Assembly (NCBI GenBank): GCA_963711035.1
Contig: CAVQCN010000004.1
Span: 1-64,000 of the forward strand
Reading direction: 5' to 3'
Length of the DNA: 64,000 bases
Source of the DNA: WHTK01 sp963711035
Lineage (GTDB): Bacteria; Chloroflexota; Dehalococcoidia; DSTF01; WHTK01
Notes under the pieces: generated by a model
What the model was told of the DNA's origin: nothing
Databases searched by the model: none
What the model saw: only the letters and a program-made list of their open reading frames with translations
In this document: positions 8,833 to 16,874 of the stretch, piece by piece
How the letters are laid out: each line of letters opens with the position of its first letter
Position numbering within the stretch: position 1 is the first letter of the stretch
Translations under genes and position numbers: made by a program

Positions 8833-8882
8833 AGGCTCGCTTCAATCTTAGCATTGCGATCACCGGCCAATGTTAAGCCAGT

Positions 8883-9713
8883 CTAAGCATTGGCCTCGCT
8901 GAACCGCGGATAAGAGCCCAGGATGCGGAAGTAATGCGCCCTGGCCCGTATCGCTTCGAGCGCATCCGAGAGCAGCGGCTCCCGGCGATGGCCTTGAAAA
9001 TCGATGAGAAAGACGTATATGCCGAGCTCTTCGCGGGAGGGCCTGGATTCGATGCGGGTCAGGTTGATGCTACGCTCCGAGAGTTCGCTCAGAGCGCCCA
9101 TCAGCGTGCCCGGACGGTCGTGTGTCACCGTAAACGCGATCGACGTCTTGTCGTCGCCCGTCGGCTCTGCATCGCTGCCGCCCACCACGACGAAGCGCGT
9201 CTTGTTCGCCTTGACATCCTGCACGCCCGCCACCAGGATTTCGCCGCCGGCCAGCTCCGCCGCCCGGCTGGTACCGATCGCGGCCATGCCCTTGCTGCCC
9301 ACGGCGGTCTGCACCGCGCCGGCGGTCGAAAGAGCCGCTTCGAGGCGTGCGTTGGGCAATCTGACTTCGAGGAAGTGGCGGCACTGACCCAGGGCTTGCG
9401 GATGCGACGTGACGACTTCGATGTCTTCGAGCCGGGCGCCCGGCGCCGCGATCAGGTTGTGCTCCACCGCGACCACCAGTTCGCCGCGGACGAAGACCGT
9501 CTCGGCCTGCAGCAGGGCATCGGTCGTCTCGACCACGGAGCCTTCGAGACTGTTCTCCACCGGCACGATGCCTTCGTCGACAGCGCCGTCGCGGACGGCG
9601 AAGACGACGGCGCCGTTGGATGGTAAAGGAACCAGCTCGGCGGCACTGTCGTAGGCCAGCGAGGCTTGCTCGCCGAAGGTACCGCGCGGACCGAGGAAGC
9701 CCAGCCGTTCCAC
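8883..9713 (-). CDS. pheA: Prephenate dehydratase
   Basis: It converts prephenate to phenylpyruvate for phenylalanine synthesis. The start FLGPRGTFGEQA, the IVPVENSLEGSV loop, the SHPQALGQC box and the catalytic ANKTRFVVVG (TRF motif) define the dehydratase domain to about residue 180. The C-terminal ACT domain (DRPGTLMGALSEL and RIESRPSREELG) is the phenylalanine-binding feedback site. At 276 residues it is a monofunctional enzyme without chorismate mutase. It starts 3 bases from the trkA stop, so it is probably cotranscribed with the TrkA pair. Confidence 0.93.
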   Translation of the reverse strand: MERLGFLGPRGTFGEQASLAYDSAAELVPLPSNGAVVFAVRDGAVDEGIVPVENSLEGSVVETTDALLQAETVFVRGELVVAVEHNLIAAPGARLEDIEVVTSHPQALGQCRHFLEVRLPNARLEAALSTAGAVQTAVGSKGMAAIGTSRAAELAGGEILVAGVQDVKANKTRFVVVGGSDAEPTGDDKTSIAFTVTHDRPGTLMGALSELSERSINLTRIESRPSREELGIYVFLIDFQGHRREPLLSDALEAIRARAHYFRILGSYPRFSEANA

Positions 9714-9715
9714 GG

Positions 9716-10384
9716 CTACGGAGTCGTGGCGGTCAGGGCGTCACGCAGGCCTTCTTCGTTCTCGATGTTGGTGACAGCGACGAGGATGTCGTCGCCGTGG
9801 ATCTGCATCTCCGGCGCCGGTACGCGCGGCGTACCCTGCGCGTCGATGACCAGGCAGAGCAGTGAGCCTTGCGGCAGCAGCAGCTGGCGTACCTGCTTGC
9901 CGACGACAGTCGCCTCGCGCGGCACCCGCACCTCGACGATCTCGAGGCCGCGGCCGCGCAGCGTCATAAGCGGGATGAGGCCGCGCCACGGCAGCTCCTG
10001 CTCGATGTGACCCAGGATCAGGTTCGTGGCGGATACGGTGCTGTCGATGCCCAGGCGACGGAACAGGCTCTCGTTCTGCGGGTTGTTGATGCGTGCCACG
10101 GCGCGGGGCACGGAAAAGCGTGCTTTGGCGATCTGACAGAACGTCAGGTTGTCCTCGTCGTCGCCGGTGACCGCAACGACGAGGTCGGCGCGCTCCATGC
10201 CGGCGCGCTCCATAGTCGCCGCGTCGCAGGCATCGCCCAGCATGATGACCTCGGCGCCCAGTTCTTCCGCCACGAAATCGACGCGATTCGGATCGAACTC
10301 GATGACCAGGACCTCATGATCGGCCACGAGGGCGCGAGCGAGGTGATAGCCGACCTTACCGGCACCAGCCACGATGATGAACAT
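9716..10384 (-). CDS. trkA: Potassium-channel/transport regulatory protein, TrkA N and C domains
   Basis: MFIIVAGAGKVGYHLARAL is a GxGxxG Rossmann motif of an RCK/TrkA-N domain (about 1-130), with VLVIEFD as the acidic strand end that selects NAD(H). A TrkA-C domain follows (about 140-220: IVEVRVPREATVVGKQ, GDDILVAVTNIENEE). Such proteins gate K+ uptake channels from the cytoplasmic side. It is directly preceded by a second TrkA-N gene 2 bases upstream. No membrane Trk/Ktr channel subunit is in the window, so the partner is elsewhere. Confidence 0.88.
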   Translation of the reverse strand: MFIIVAGAGKVGYHLARALVADHEVLVIEFDPNRVDFVAEELGAEVIMLGDACDAATMERAGMERADLVVAVTGDDEDNLTFCQIAKARFSVPRAVARINNPQNESLFRRLGIDSTVSATNLILGHIEQELPWRGLIPLMTLRGRGLEIVEVRVPREATVVGKQVRQLLLPQGSLLCLVIDAQGTPRVPAPEMQIHGDDILVAVTNIENEEGLRDALTATTP

Positions 10385-10386
10385 GC

Positions 10387-10797
10387 TTACTCCTCGGCGG
10401 TGCGCTCGATCGAGTCGCGCAGCAGTTGCGCCTCAATTTTGGTGGGGTTGATCGTGCGCAGGCCCAGATCGCGATAGACCTCTTCGCGGATCGGATCGAA
10501 GATCACACTGCCTACGCGCTCGATCTGGAAGACGTGCTTGGCCACCTGCGCTGCCAGCGCGTTGCGGTTATCGCCGCGTGTCGCGGCGACGAAGGCATCA
10601 GCGCGCTCTGCTTCGGCGCGACGCAGCGTATCCTGGTCGCCGCCATCACCGAGCATCCTGCGCCCCTGGAAAGTGGGAGGAAGGTGGTCGAAGGCCAGCT
10701 TGTCGATATCGAGGATCGTGACTTCGTGGCCGTCGCCTTCCATCATGACGGCCAGTTCAGCACCGAGACGTCCGCAGCCCATGATGATGATGTACAT
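10387..10797 (-). CDS. TrkA-N domain protein (single-domain potassium regulator)
   Basis: This 136-residue protein has MYIIIMGCGRLGAELAVMM (GxGxxG) and VTILDID, so it is a lone TrkA-N/RCK NAD-binding domain with no TrkA-C domain. It is adjacent to the full-length TrkA gene, and the pair may assemble as a hetero-oligomeric gating ring. It differs from its neighbour in sequence, so this is a divergent pair rather than a recent duplication. It lies directly upstream of trkA and downstream of the universal stress protein in one leftward operon. Confidence 0.85.
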   Translation of the reverse strand: MYIIIMGCGRLGAELAVMMEGDGHEVTILDIDKLAFDHLPPTFQGRRMLGDGGDQDTLRRAEAERADAFVAATRGDNRNALAAQVAKHVFQIERVGSVIFDPIREEVYRDLGLRTINPTKIEAQLLRDSIERTAEE

Positions 10798-11208
10798 CTA
10801 GTCGTACGGCATCCGCATGAGGATGACCTCGCAGTGGGCCGTCTTCAGGATGTGCGAGGCCACCTTGCCGAGCTCGAAGTCGCCAAAGGGGCGGCGGAAG
10901 GGCACGCCCATGACGATAGCATCGGCCTGGCGCTCAACCGCCTCATCGACGATGGCGTGACCGGCGTCGCGCGCCTGCAGCAGGTCGCCGTCGACCTCGA
11001 AGTCGGCATGGCGCGCTACCGCTTCCGCCTCGGTGAGGATCTCCTCGCCACGTTGCGCCTCACCGACGAGTTCGGCGTCGAGGGGCAGCGAGCGCTTGAC
11101 CTCGATGACGTGAACAACGTGGACCTTGCCACGGGTGCGCTTGGCAACGGAGCAGGCAAACTCGACAGCCCTCAGACTCGCGTCGGTGCCGTTCACCGGC
11201 ACCAACAT
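10798..11208 (-). CDS. Universal stress protein, UspA family
   Basis: Starting at Met (11208), MLVPVNGTDASLRAVEFA matches the UspA N-terminus, and the C-terminal nucleotide-binding stretch reads ADAIVMGVPFRR...LGKVASHILKTAHCEVILM. A longer open frame upstream to 11463 lacks family similarity and contains junk-like sequence, so the internal ATG is chosen, giving 136 residues. The glycine-rich ATP loop is altered (GVPFRRPFGDFELG instead of GxxGxxxxxxxGS), so ATP binding is uncertain. It overlaps or abuts the TrkA-N gene and shares its operon. Confidence 0.85.
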   Translation of the reverse strand: MLVPVNGTDASLRAVEFACSVAKRTRGKVHVVHVIEVKRSLPLDAELVGEAQRGEEILTEAEAVARHADFEVDGDLLQARDAGHAIVDEAVERQADAIVMGVPFRRPFGDFELGKVASHILKTAHCEVILMRMPYD

Positions 11209-11330
11209 CGACTTGAAGGCGACGGCGGCCTCTCGTTCTTTGGTTCTTACGGCTCGATCATGTCGACTGAACACATCAGTTACCCTATAAATGTCGCGGC
11301 GCGTATTCGCCACCGCATTATTATCGACCT

Positions 11331-11825
11331 CTATTCTACCGGCAAGCCACCCTGCCTGTAGGAAGCTCGCTGGCCCGGACCCTCCCAGACTTCCACCAGG
11401 ACCGAGTCCAGATTGGCGCCGCTGCGCTGCTGCAATGCCTCGCAGAGCTTGCCGCAGAGCCACTGCGCCAATCGCTCGGCCGTGGAGTTGTCTATCGGCA
11501 ATCCCGCGACGTCAGTGGCTGGGAAGGTGTAACTCATGCCCGAGGGCGTCGTCACGCGCCAGCTCCCTTCATTCGCCTCTATCTGTAATACGCGGCTGTC
11601 GAGCTGAAGGATCATGTGGTGGTCGATCTCTTTGCAGAGACCGCGCAAGACGGTCTTCAGCCTTACGAAATCCACCACCCACGAGTCCTTCGAGAGACAC
11701 CCATCCACCTCGGCGGCAACCGAGTAGCTATGGCCGTGCAGCGGCTCGCACTTGCCTCCGAAGGTGGCGAAGTGCGCCGCATCGAAGCGGATGTCCTCGA
11801 CGCGCACCTGGAAGCGCTCGTCCAT
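11331..11825 (-). CDS. queD: 6-pyruvoyltetrahydropterin synthase / QueD-like protein
   Basis: The 164-residue protein shows the T-fold pattern of QueD/PTPS: FDAAHFA and LHGHSY supply the three zinc-binding histidines, GGKCEP a candidate catalytic Cys, IDHHMI the catalytic-triad His, and VEVWEGPG the pterin-anchoring Glu. QueD makes carboxytetrahydropterin for queuosine; other members make tetrahydrobiopterin precursors, and the sequence alone does not decide. A central insert (residues about 90-115) is longer than usual. It starts on the last base of the glutaredoxin-like gene. Confidence 0.85.
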   Translation of the reverse strand: MDERFQVRVEDIRFDAAHFATFGGKCEPLHGHSYSVAAEVDGCLSKDSWVVDFVRLKTVLRGLCKEIDHHMILQLDSRVLQIEANEGSWRVTTPSGMSYTFPATDVAGLPIDNSTAERLAQWLCGKLCEALQQRSGANLDSVLVEVWEGPGQRASYRQGGLPVE

Positions 11826-12088
11826 CAGCGCTTGCCTTCTGCAGCGGGAATACCGTGACGGCTCAGGGCGCTGCTCAGCGTCGCCACGTCCATCGGCGCG
11901 CGTGCGATCTCTCGATCGCCGAGCAGGAGCACAGGCACCGCATCGCCGTACTGGCGCTGCAGCTCGGGATCGGTGTCGATGTCTTCTGTTGTGAAGGGGA
12001 CGCGCAGGCGTCGCAAGTCGCCCAGGGCGATCTCGCAGAGGTGACAGTCGTGTCGAGTCAAGAGGCGCAGTTCTGCGGTGTCAGCCAT
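11825..12088 (-). CDS. Glutaredoxin-like (DUF836/thioredoxin-fold) protein
   Basis: This 87-residue protein has a thioredoxin-fold redox site CHLC (after LLTRHD) and the cis-Pro loop AVPVLLLGDREIA. It belongs to the small glutaredoxin-like group often encoded near thiol or membrane-maturation genes. Its ATG lies just 10 bases past the lgt stop and its stop overlaps the start of queD, so translation is probably coupled. The redox partner is unknown. Confidence 0.8.
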   Translation of the reverse strand: MADTAELRLLTRHDCHLCEIALGDLRRLRVPFTTEDIDTDPELQRQYGDAVPVLLLGDREIARAPMDVATLSSALSRHGIPAAEGKR

Positions 12089-12097
12089 AGGGCTCGC

Positions 12098-12988
12098 CTA
12101 GCCGGCGCGCAACCTCCTGCGGCGCTCTGCCCTCGAGATGCTCATGCGCGCCCGCTGAGCAGCCGTGCTGCCGGTGTTCTCCTGGCGCGCGCGACGCAAG
12201 AAGAACAGGAGCAACGGCACAGACACGCCGATGACCAGGAGAGACGCCAGCTGCGGCACGCTCAGGCCCCACAGCGGCACCTTCGAATCGACCCGCAGGA
12301 AGCTGACGAAGAAACGCATGATGGCGTAGAAGAGAAAGCCCAGCGTGAAGATCACACCCGACTTGAAGTTGAGGCGCCACAAGAAAGCCAGAATGCCGAT
12401 GATGACGAGGTCGCCGATCATCTCGTAAGCAACGGCAGGATGCGTCGGACCAAAGACGTACGAGTGCGCGAAGCCGGGGCTGATCGGGCTGCTGTAGGTC
12501 ACCGCCCAGGGAAGGCTGGACGCCTTGGCAAAGTGCTCGCCGTTGATTATGTCACCAATGCGACCGATCGCCATGCCGAGCAGCATGCCAAAGACCGCCA
12601 CGTCGGCGCCGGCCGCGCTGGGCAAACGCTTCCAGAGACCGTAGGCCCATCCGCCCAACGCGCCGCCGATGATGGCGCCATAGATGGAGATGCCGCCCTC
12701 GTTGATGCGGAAGATGTCCACTGCGCTGTTCAGGTTCGGCGCGCCGTAGTTCTCAATGACGTACAGCGCCCGCGCACCGACGATGCCGCAGGCCACGATG
12801 ATCATGCCGAGCGTATACGCGGTGTCCGCGTCGATGTTGACGCGGGGGCTCTCAGCCAGACGCACCGCCAGCCAGACGCCGGCGACGATGCCGACGGCCG
12901 TGAAGAAGCCATGCCAGGTGATCAGCAGGCCAAAGACGTGCCCGATGTTGGGATTGGCGCCGATGTCGATGCTCAGAAGTTGCGTCAT
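12098..12988 (-). CDS. lgt: Prolipoprotein diacylglyceryl transferase
   Basis: Lgt transfers diacylglycerol to the lipobox Cys of prolipoproteins in the cytoplasmic membrane, the first step in lipoprotein maturation. The signature IGRIGDIINGEHF is clear, as is the early essential HGFF region and several membrane helices over 296 residues. The window encodes several lipoprotein substrates (WD40, M23, the 149-residue lipoprotein). It overlaps resB by 4 bases, so it lies in the same operon as the cytochrome c maturation genes. Confidence 0.93.
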   Translation of the reverse strand: MTQLLSIDIGANPNIGHVFGLLITWHGFFTAVGIVAGVWLAVRLAESPRVNIDADTAYTLGMIIVACGIVGARALYVIENYGAPNLNSAVDIFRINEGGISIYGAIIGGALGGWAYGLWKRLPSAAGADVAVFGMLLGMAIGRIGDIINGEHFAKASSLPWAVTYSSPISPGFAHSYVFGPTHPAVAYEMIGDLVIIGILAFLWRLNFKSGVIFTLGFLFYAIMRFFVSFLRVDSKVPLWGLSVPQLASLLVIGVSVPLLLFFLRRARQENTGSTAAQRARMSISRAERRRRLRAG

Positions 12989-14634
12989 TCTTGATCCGGA
13001 CCGGACGGCGCCGCTTTCTGCGCCACCTGCTTGATTTCCCCTTCGATAGCTTTGGCCCGGCCGCCCAGTCCGCGGAAGGACGCCTGACCAGCCTGTATCT
13101 TACCCCACAGTCTTCGTCTGGGCGTGTAGAACGTCAGCGCCAGCCCAAGCAGTAACGCGCCCGTCGCCAGCCAGATGAAAGTCGAGCCAGGGTCGCGGCG
13201 CACGGTCAGGCCCGCGAAGGCGCGCTGGCCCTCGAAGGTGTACTCATAACCGCCCGCCTGCACCGGCTGGTTGGGTGCCAGCGCGAGGGCGCTGCCGCCG
13301 ATCGGCCCCACCGTCAGCTCCGGTCCGCTCGCCGCTTGCGACATCTCTGCCACGACGTCTCCGCTCGTGCCGGGGAGGTCGGAGACGTCTTTAGACGGCA
13401 CCGAAGTCATGCCCAGGAAGCTGAGATCGTAGCCACCCAGGTCACCGTGCTGGTAGGGCTGCAACACGTCCTGCACGCCCTGGTTGGTGCTCTGGTCGGC
13501 GGTAGTCTCGAAGACGACGAGCTGCCAGTTCTGGTTCGATGCGTCCGAGCGCGCACCGATCCAGAAGGTGCGGCCACTGCCCGGGATCGTGACCAGCGTT
13601 CCGGCGGCGTCCGAGATGAAGTCGGTCGGCACGATCACGTCGTCGACCACCGTCTTGCCGGTGGCGTCCCGCACGACGATGTGCGGCGTCGGCGCCTGGC
13701 TCGTGAGCGGCAGCACTTCGTCATACACCACCCGACCCGTCTTCAGGTCACGAACTTGCAGCGCGGCGCCATCCGGAAAGTACGCCGACTGGTGGAAACG
13801 ATACCCGTCGTAGATCAACGGATCGTTAACGGTGGTCCAGCCTTCGGCAACTTTGCTGCCGCCCTTGTAGACGTCGATGTACGTGCGGAAGTCGAGCGGG
13901 AAGCCGGTGGCGTCGAACTTGCCGATCGCCTGCTCGACGTGCACCTGCATATAGTCGCGATCGGTGGGCGCGAACACGGGCACGCCGGGCTCGCCTTCGC
14001 CGACGAAGATCTGCTCTTCGCGCGACGCGATCAAGGTGACGAAGCCGCCGGCCAGGAACAGGATCAGGGCCAGGTGGCTGACAAAGGTAGCGAACTGCGC
14101 CCACGAGAAGCGGTCAGCGAAGAGGTACGTGGTCGAGCCCTCGACCATCGTTTGCACCTTGTAGCGCCGCCGCCGCAGGCCCTCTGCCAGCGCGTCGACG
14201 TCCGGTGCTGCGACGGCGATCGAGCCTTCAGGGCGGTCGAAGTACTCGTCCGGCACGCGCGTTTGCGGCTTCCGGACGTTGCGCCAGATCGGCGGCAGGC
14301 GGTTCGCCGTGCAAACGCAGACGCTGGCGACGAGGATAAACAGTCCGACGACGAACCAGAGCGAGCGGAACACGTCGAACAGGCCGAGCCGGTACATCGG
14401 GTCGGTAAAGAAGCCGAACTTGTCCTGCTTCTCGAACTCGAGCCAGCTGTTGATCGCGACCTGGTTGTCGCGCATCTGGGACGGGATCTGGGGTATGAGG
14501 ATGCCGAGCAGGGCAGCAAACGCCAGGAACCCGATCAGCGCCAGGGCGAAGCGAACCGAAGTGAGCAGCCGCCAGGTCCCACGCACCGGGTCGAAGTCGA
14601 AGCGGGTGCGGTCGGCGGCCTGAACGTTCGCCAC
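12985..14634 (-). CDS. resB: ResB-like cytochrome c biogenesis protein
   Basis: The 549-residue protein has the ResB/Ccs1 layout: three N-terminal helices (e.g. FALALIGFLAFAALLGILIP, then a helix near residue 90 and one near 175), a large extracytoplasmic domain, and a last helix FIWLATGALLLGLALTFYTPRRRLW near residue 490. With CcsA it delivers and attaches haem to apocytochrome c (system II). CcsA is not in the window. It overlaps lgt by 4 bases and the thioredoxin-like gene by one base. Confidence 0.9.
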   Translation of the reverse strand: MANVQAADRTRFDFDPVRGTWRLLTSVRFALALIGFLAFAALLGILIPQIPSQMRDNQVAINSWLEFEKQDKFGFFTDPMYRLGLFDVFRSLWFVVGLFILVASVCVCTANRLPPIWRNVRKPQTRVPDEYFDRPEGSIAVAAPDVDALAEGLRRRRYKVQTMVEGSTTYLFADRFSWAQFATFVSHLALILFLAGGFVTLIASREEQIFVGEGEPGVPVFAPTDRDYMQVHVEQAIGKFDATGFPLDFRTYIDVYKGGSKVAEGWTTVNDPLIYDGYRFHQSAYFPDGAALQVRDLKTGRVVYDEVLPLTSQAPTPHIVVRDATGKTVVDDVIVPTDFISDAAGTLVTIPGSGRTFWIGARSDASNQNWQLVVFETTADQSTNQGVQDVLQPYQHGDLGGYDLSFLGMTSVPSKDVSDLPGTSGDVVAEMSQAASGPELTVGPIGGSALALAPNQPVQAGGYEYTFEGQRAFAGLTVRRDPGSTFIWLATGALLLGLALTFYTPRRRLWGKIQAGQASFRGLGGRAKAIEGEIKQVAQKAAPSGPDQE

Positions 14635-15293
14635 TAGTTCCCCCCTTCGATCAAGCTTAACCCCTGCTTCAGCGATGCGTCCGTCAGCGGCCCGGAGGTC
14701 ACCTGACGCACGACACCCGTCGCGTCGATGAAGTACGTCGCGGGCAGACCGGAAGTCGGTCCGTCGATGCGCCAGGTGCGCGAGACCTCGCCGCTGGCGT
14801 CCAGCAGCACTGTGAAGGGCAGGGAGAAATCGCCGGCGTAGGCCCCGGCCGCGTCCTTCGAGTCTTGCAGATTGACCGCGAGCACCTTCAGGGAACCGTT
14901 CGGATCAGCGTCCACGGTGTCGGCCAGCGAGACGAGGTCGCCGCGACAGGCATCGCACCAGGTGGCCCAGAAGTTCACGACCACCGGGCTACCCTGCAAG
15001 TCGCTCAGCCGCGTCGTGCCGCCGTTGAGGTCCGGCAGGACGAAGTCAGGCGCAGCGCGGCCTTGCTGCGCGACGGGGCTCTGCCCGGTCGGGTTGCGGT
15101 CGGCAGGCAGCTCGACCGTACCGTAGCCCTTGCTGTCCGTCGCACTGCCGCCGCTGCGCGTCTCGAAATACAGCAGCAGCCCGACGATCGCGACGACCAG
15201 CGCCAGCGGCAGCACCAGGCTGCTCGCCCAGTTGGTCCACTCGCGGCGGCTTTGCGGTCTCGAATCCAGCTCGGACGGATGCTGCTCTGACAT
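14634..15293 (-). CDS. resA: TlpA/ResA-type membrane-anchored thioredoxin
   Basis: A single helix (LVLPLALVVAIVGLLLYF, about 28-46) anchors an outward thioredoxin domain that holds NFWATWCDACRGDLVSL with redox CxxC CDAC, and the cis-Pro loop GLPATYFID. The family reduces apocytochrome c haem-site cysteines in system II, and its position directly upstream of resB fits that. It overlaps resB by one base and follows the M23 lipoprotein with a 2-base gap, so all appear cotranscribed. Confidence 0.9.
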   Translation of the reverse strand: MSEQHPSELDSRPQSRREWTNWASSLVLPLALVVAIVGLLLYFETRSGGSATDSKGYGTVELPADRNPTGQSPVAQQGRAAPDFVLPDLNGGTTRLSDLQGSPVVVNFWATWCDACRGDLVSLADTVDADPNGSLKVLAVNLQDSKDAAGAYAGDFSLPFTVLLDASGEVSRTWRIDGPTSGLPATYFIDATGVVRQVTSGPLTDASLKQGLSLIEGGN

Positions 15294-15295
15294 GG

Positions 15296-16078
15296 CTACT
15301 GGCTGAACGCGATCTGATACAGGCTCCGCACGTCGGCCGGTGGCAGGCCGGCGCCCAGATACGAATCGCCCACGCGGATCTCGAAATGGAGATGGTACTC
15401 GTGGCCGGGGTTGGTTATCGACTCCGGCGTACCGGATTCGCCGACGAAGGCGATGAGCTGCCCCTGCTTCACTTGCGTCCCCACCTCGATGCCGGGCGCG
15501 ATGCCGGAAAGATGAGCGTAGCGTGTGACGATTACGCCCTGCGCCGTCGTCTCGTGTTGGATCCAGACCTGGCGGCCGCGAAAGTGGTCCAGCGCATCGC
15601 CCGTGTTGGGGTTGGCGAGGTACATGGCCAGCTCGGCGGGCGTCATGGGGACGAAGCCGAGGTCGGCGCGAATGACGACGCCGTCCTTGGCCGCCAGCAC
15701 GTGTGTGCCGTTCGTAATCGGGGTGCAGTTATCGGAGTCGTACATATCGACGCCTTCGTGGATGCCGTTGCGGTATTCGCGGGGCGCATTCGGCATCAGC
15801 TGATCCCCAGTCGGCAGGCAGGCGCCGGCGATGGGATACGCGAAGCCGGTAAGCGCCACCGCTTCGTCGACGAGCTGCGGGGTTGCGTCGGCCGGCAGCA
15901 AGGTAGAGACCGGTGTGGCGGCGCGCGTCGGCGGCAGGCTCGACGGCGTAGGTGTATCCAGTTCGGCGATCGGCGTCACGATATCGCTTGCCGGCTGCGA
16001 GCTGCCGCCACACGCCACCAGCCCCAAACAGGCGAGGACAGCAACCAGCGGCATCAGCAACTTCGTCAGTACGTTCAC
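15296..16078 (-). CDS. M23-family peptidase-like lipoprotein
   Basis: A lipobox LVAC (Cys23) follows a short signal peptide; a Pro/Thr-rich linker leads to a LytM/M23 domain. HEGVDMYD supplies the first zinc His and Asp, and YHLHFEIR the HxH pair; RYAHLSGIAPGIEVGTQVKQGQLIAFVGESG is the typical core, with its long insert. It should cut or bind peptidoglycan cross-links outside the membrane. It lies 2 bases upstream of tlpA and 59 bases downstream of gatD. Confidence 0.85.
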   Translation of the reverse strand: MNVLTKLLMPLVAVLACLGLVACGGSSQPASDIVTPIAELDTPTPSSLPPTRAATPVSTLLPADATPQLVDEAVALTGFAYPIAGACLPTGDQLMPNAPREYRNGIHEGVDMYDSDNCTPITNGTHVLAAKDGVVIRADLGFVPMTPAELAMYLANPNTGDALDHFRGRQVWIQHETTAQGVIVTRYAHLSGIAPGIEVGTQVKQGQLIAFVGESGTPESITNPGHEYHLHFEIRVGDSYLGAGLPPADVRSLYQIAFSQ

Positions 16079-16136
16079 CCCGCGATCCCAGAATATCGAC
16101 GGGGCGGAGTGACGAGCAAACGGAGCGGCCTGCGAA

Positions 16137-16874
16137 TCACCGCGCTCGAGACGCCGCCGCGTGCGCCAGCGTCTCGATAGCGTCGTCCAGCGGCGCGAGG
16201 TGCGTTTCGCCGTAGCGACGCTGCAGCGCCAGCTCGATCAGCTTGTCTGCCAACGACGGGTTCTTGGGCAGGACTGGGCCGTGCAGGTAGCAGCCGAAGG
16301 CGTTCTTGTAGCGCGCTCCCTCGAAGCCGCTCTCACCATCGTTGCCGAAGCCGTGCACGACACGCGCCAGCGGCTCCGCCTTCGGACCGAGGTACGTGCG
16401 GCCGCCATGGTTTTCGAAGCCGGCCAGTGTGCCGCCCTCCCACTCGGCCAGCAAGTTGCCAATCAGGCGCTTCGCCTTCGGCCCCGGATGCACGGTGTAG
16501 AGGTCGAAGATGGCAGCGCCGGGCAGCTCCTCGGCCTCGATGCCACGGTAGAAGCGCCCCGCCAGCTGATAGCCGCCGCAGACGCCGAGGAACGGCACGT
16601 CCAGCTCCACCGCCTCCCGCAAGGCGGCGGCCTTGTTTTCGACCAGGTCCCGCGCCACGAGCTCCTGGTCGCGGTCCTGCGCGCCGCCCATGAAGAAGAG
16701 GTCGTAGGCCTCCGGCTCGATGGCCGTACCGAGCTCCAGCGGCATGACCTGCAGCTCGATGCCGCGCAGGCGGCAGCGGCGCTGCAGGCAAATGATGTTG
16801 CCCCGGTCGCCGTAGACATTCATCAGCGATGGATAGAGGTGCCCCAGGCGCAACACGCGGTCAGCCATCGTCAC
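16137..16874 (-). CDS. gatD: Lipid II isoglutaminyl synthase, glutaminase subunit GatD
   Basis: GatD releases ammonia from glutamine and passes it to MurT, which amidates D-Glu of lipid II. The 245-residue class-I amidotransferase has LYPSLMNVYGDRGN at its start, FFMGGAQDRDQ, nucleophile Cys in FLGVCGGYQL, and ENHGGRTYLG and CYLHGPVLPKNP at the C-terminus. It overlaps murT by 4 bases, the standard arrangement. A shorter start at Met3 (MADRVL) is also possible. Confidence 0.93.
   Translation of the reverse strand: MTMADRVLRLGHLYPSLMNVYGDRGNIICLQRRCRLRGIELQVMPLELGTAIEPEAYDLFFMGGAQDRDQELVARDLVENKAAALREAVELDVPFLGVCGGYQLAGRFYRGIEAEELPGAAIFDLYTVHPGPKAKRLIGNLLAEWEGGTLAGFENHGGRTYLGPKAEPLARVVHGFGNDGESGFEGARYKNAFGCYLHGPVLPKNPSLADKLIELALQRRYGETHLAPLDDAIETLAHAAASRAR

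Noticed and set aside
11209..11463. N-terminal extension of the universal stress protein
   Set aside because: The extra 85 residues have no similarity and overlap the queD-like gene on the same strand.
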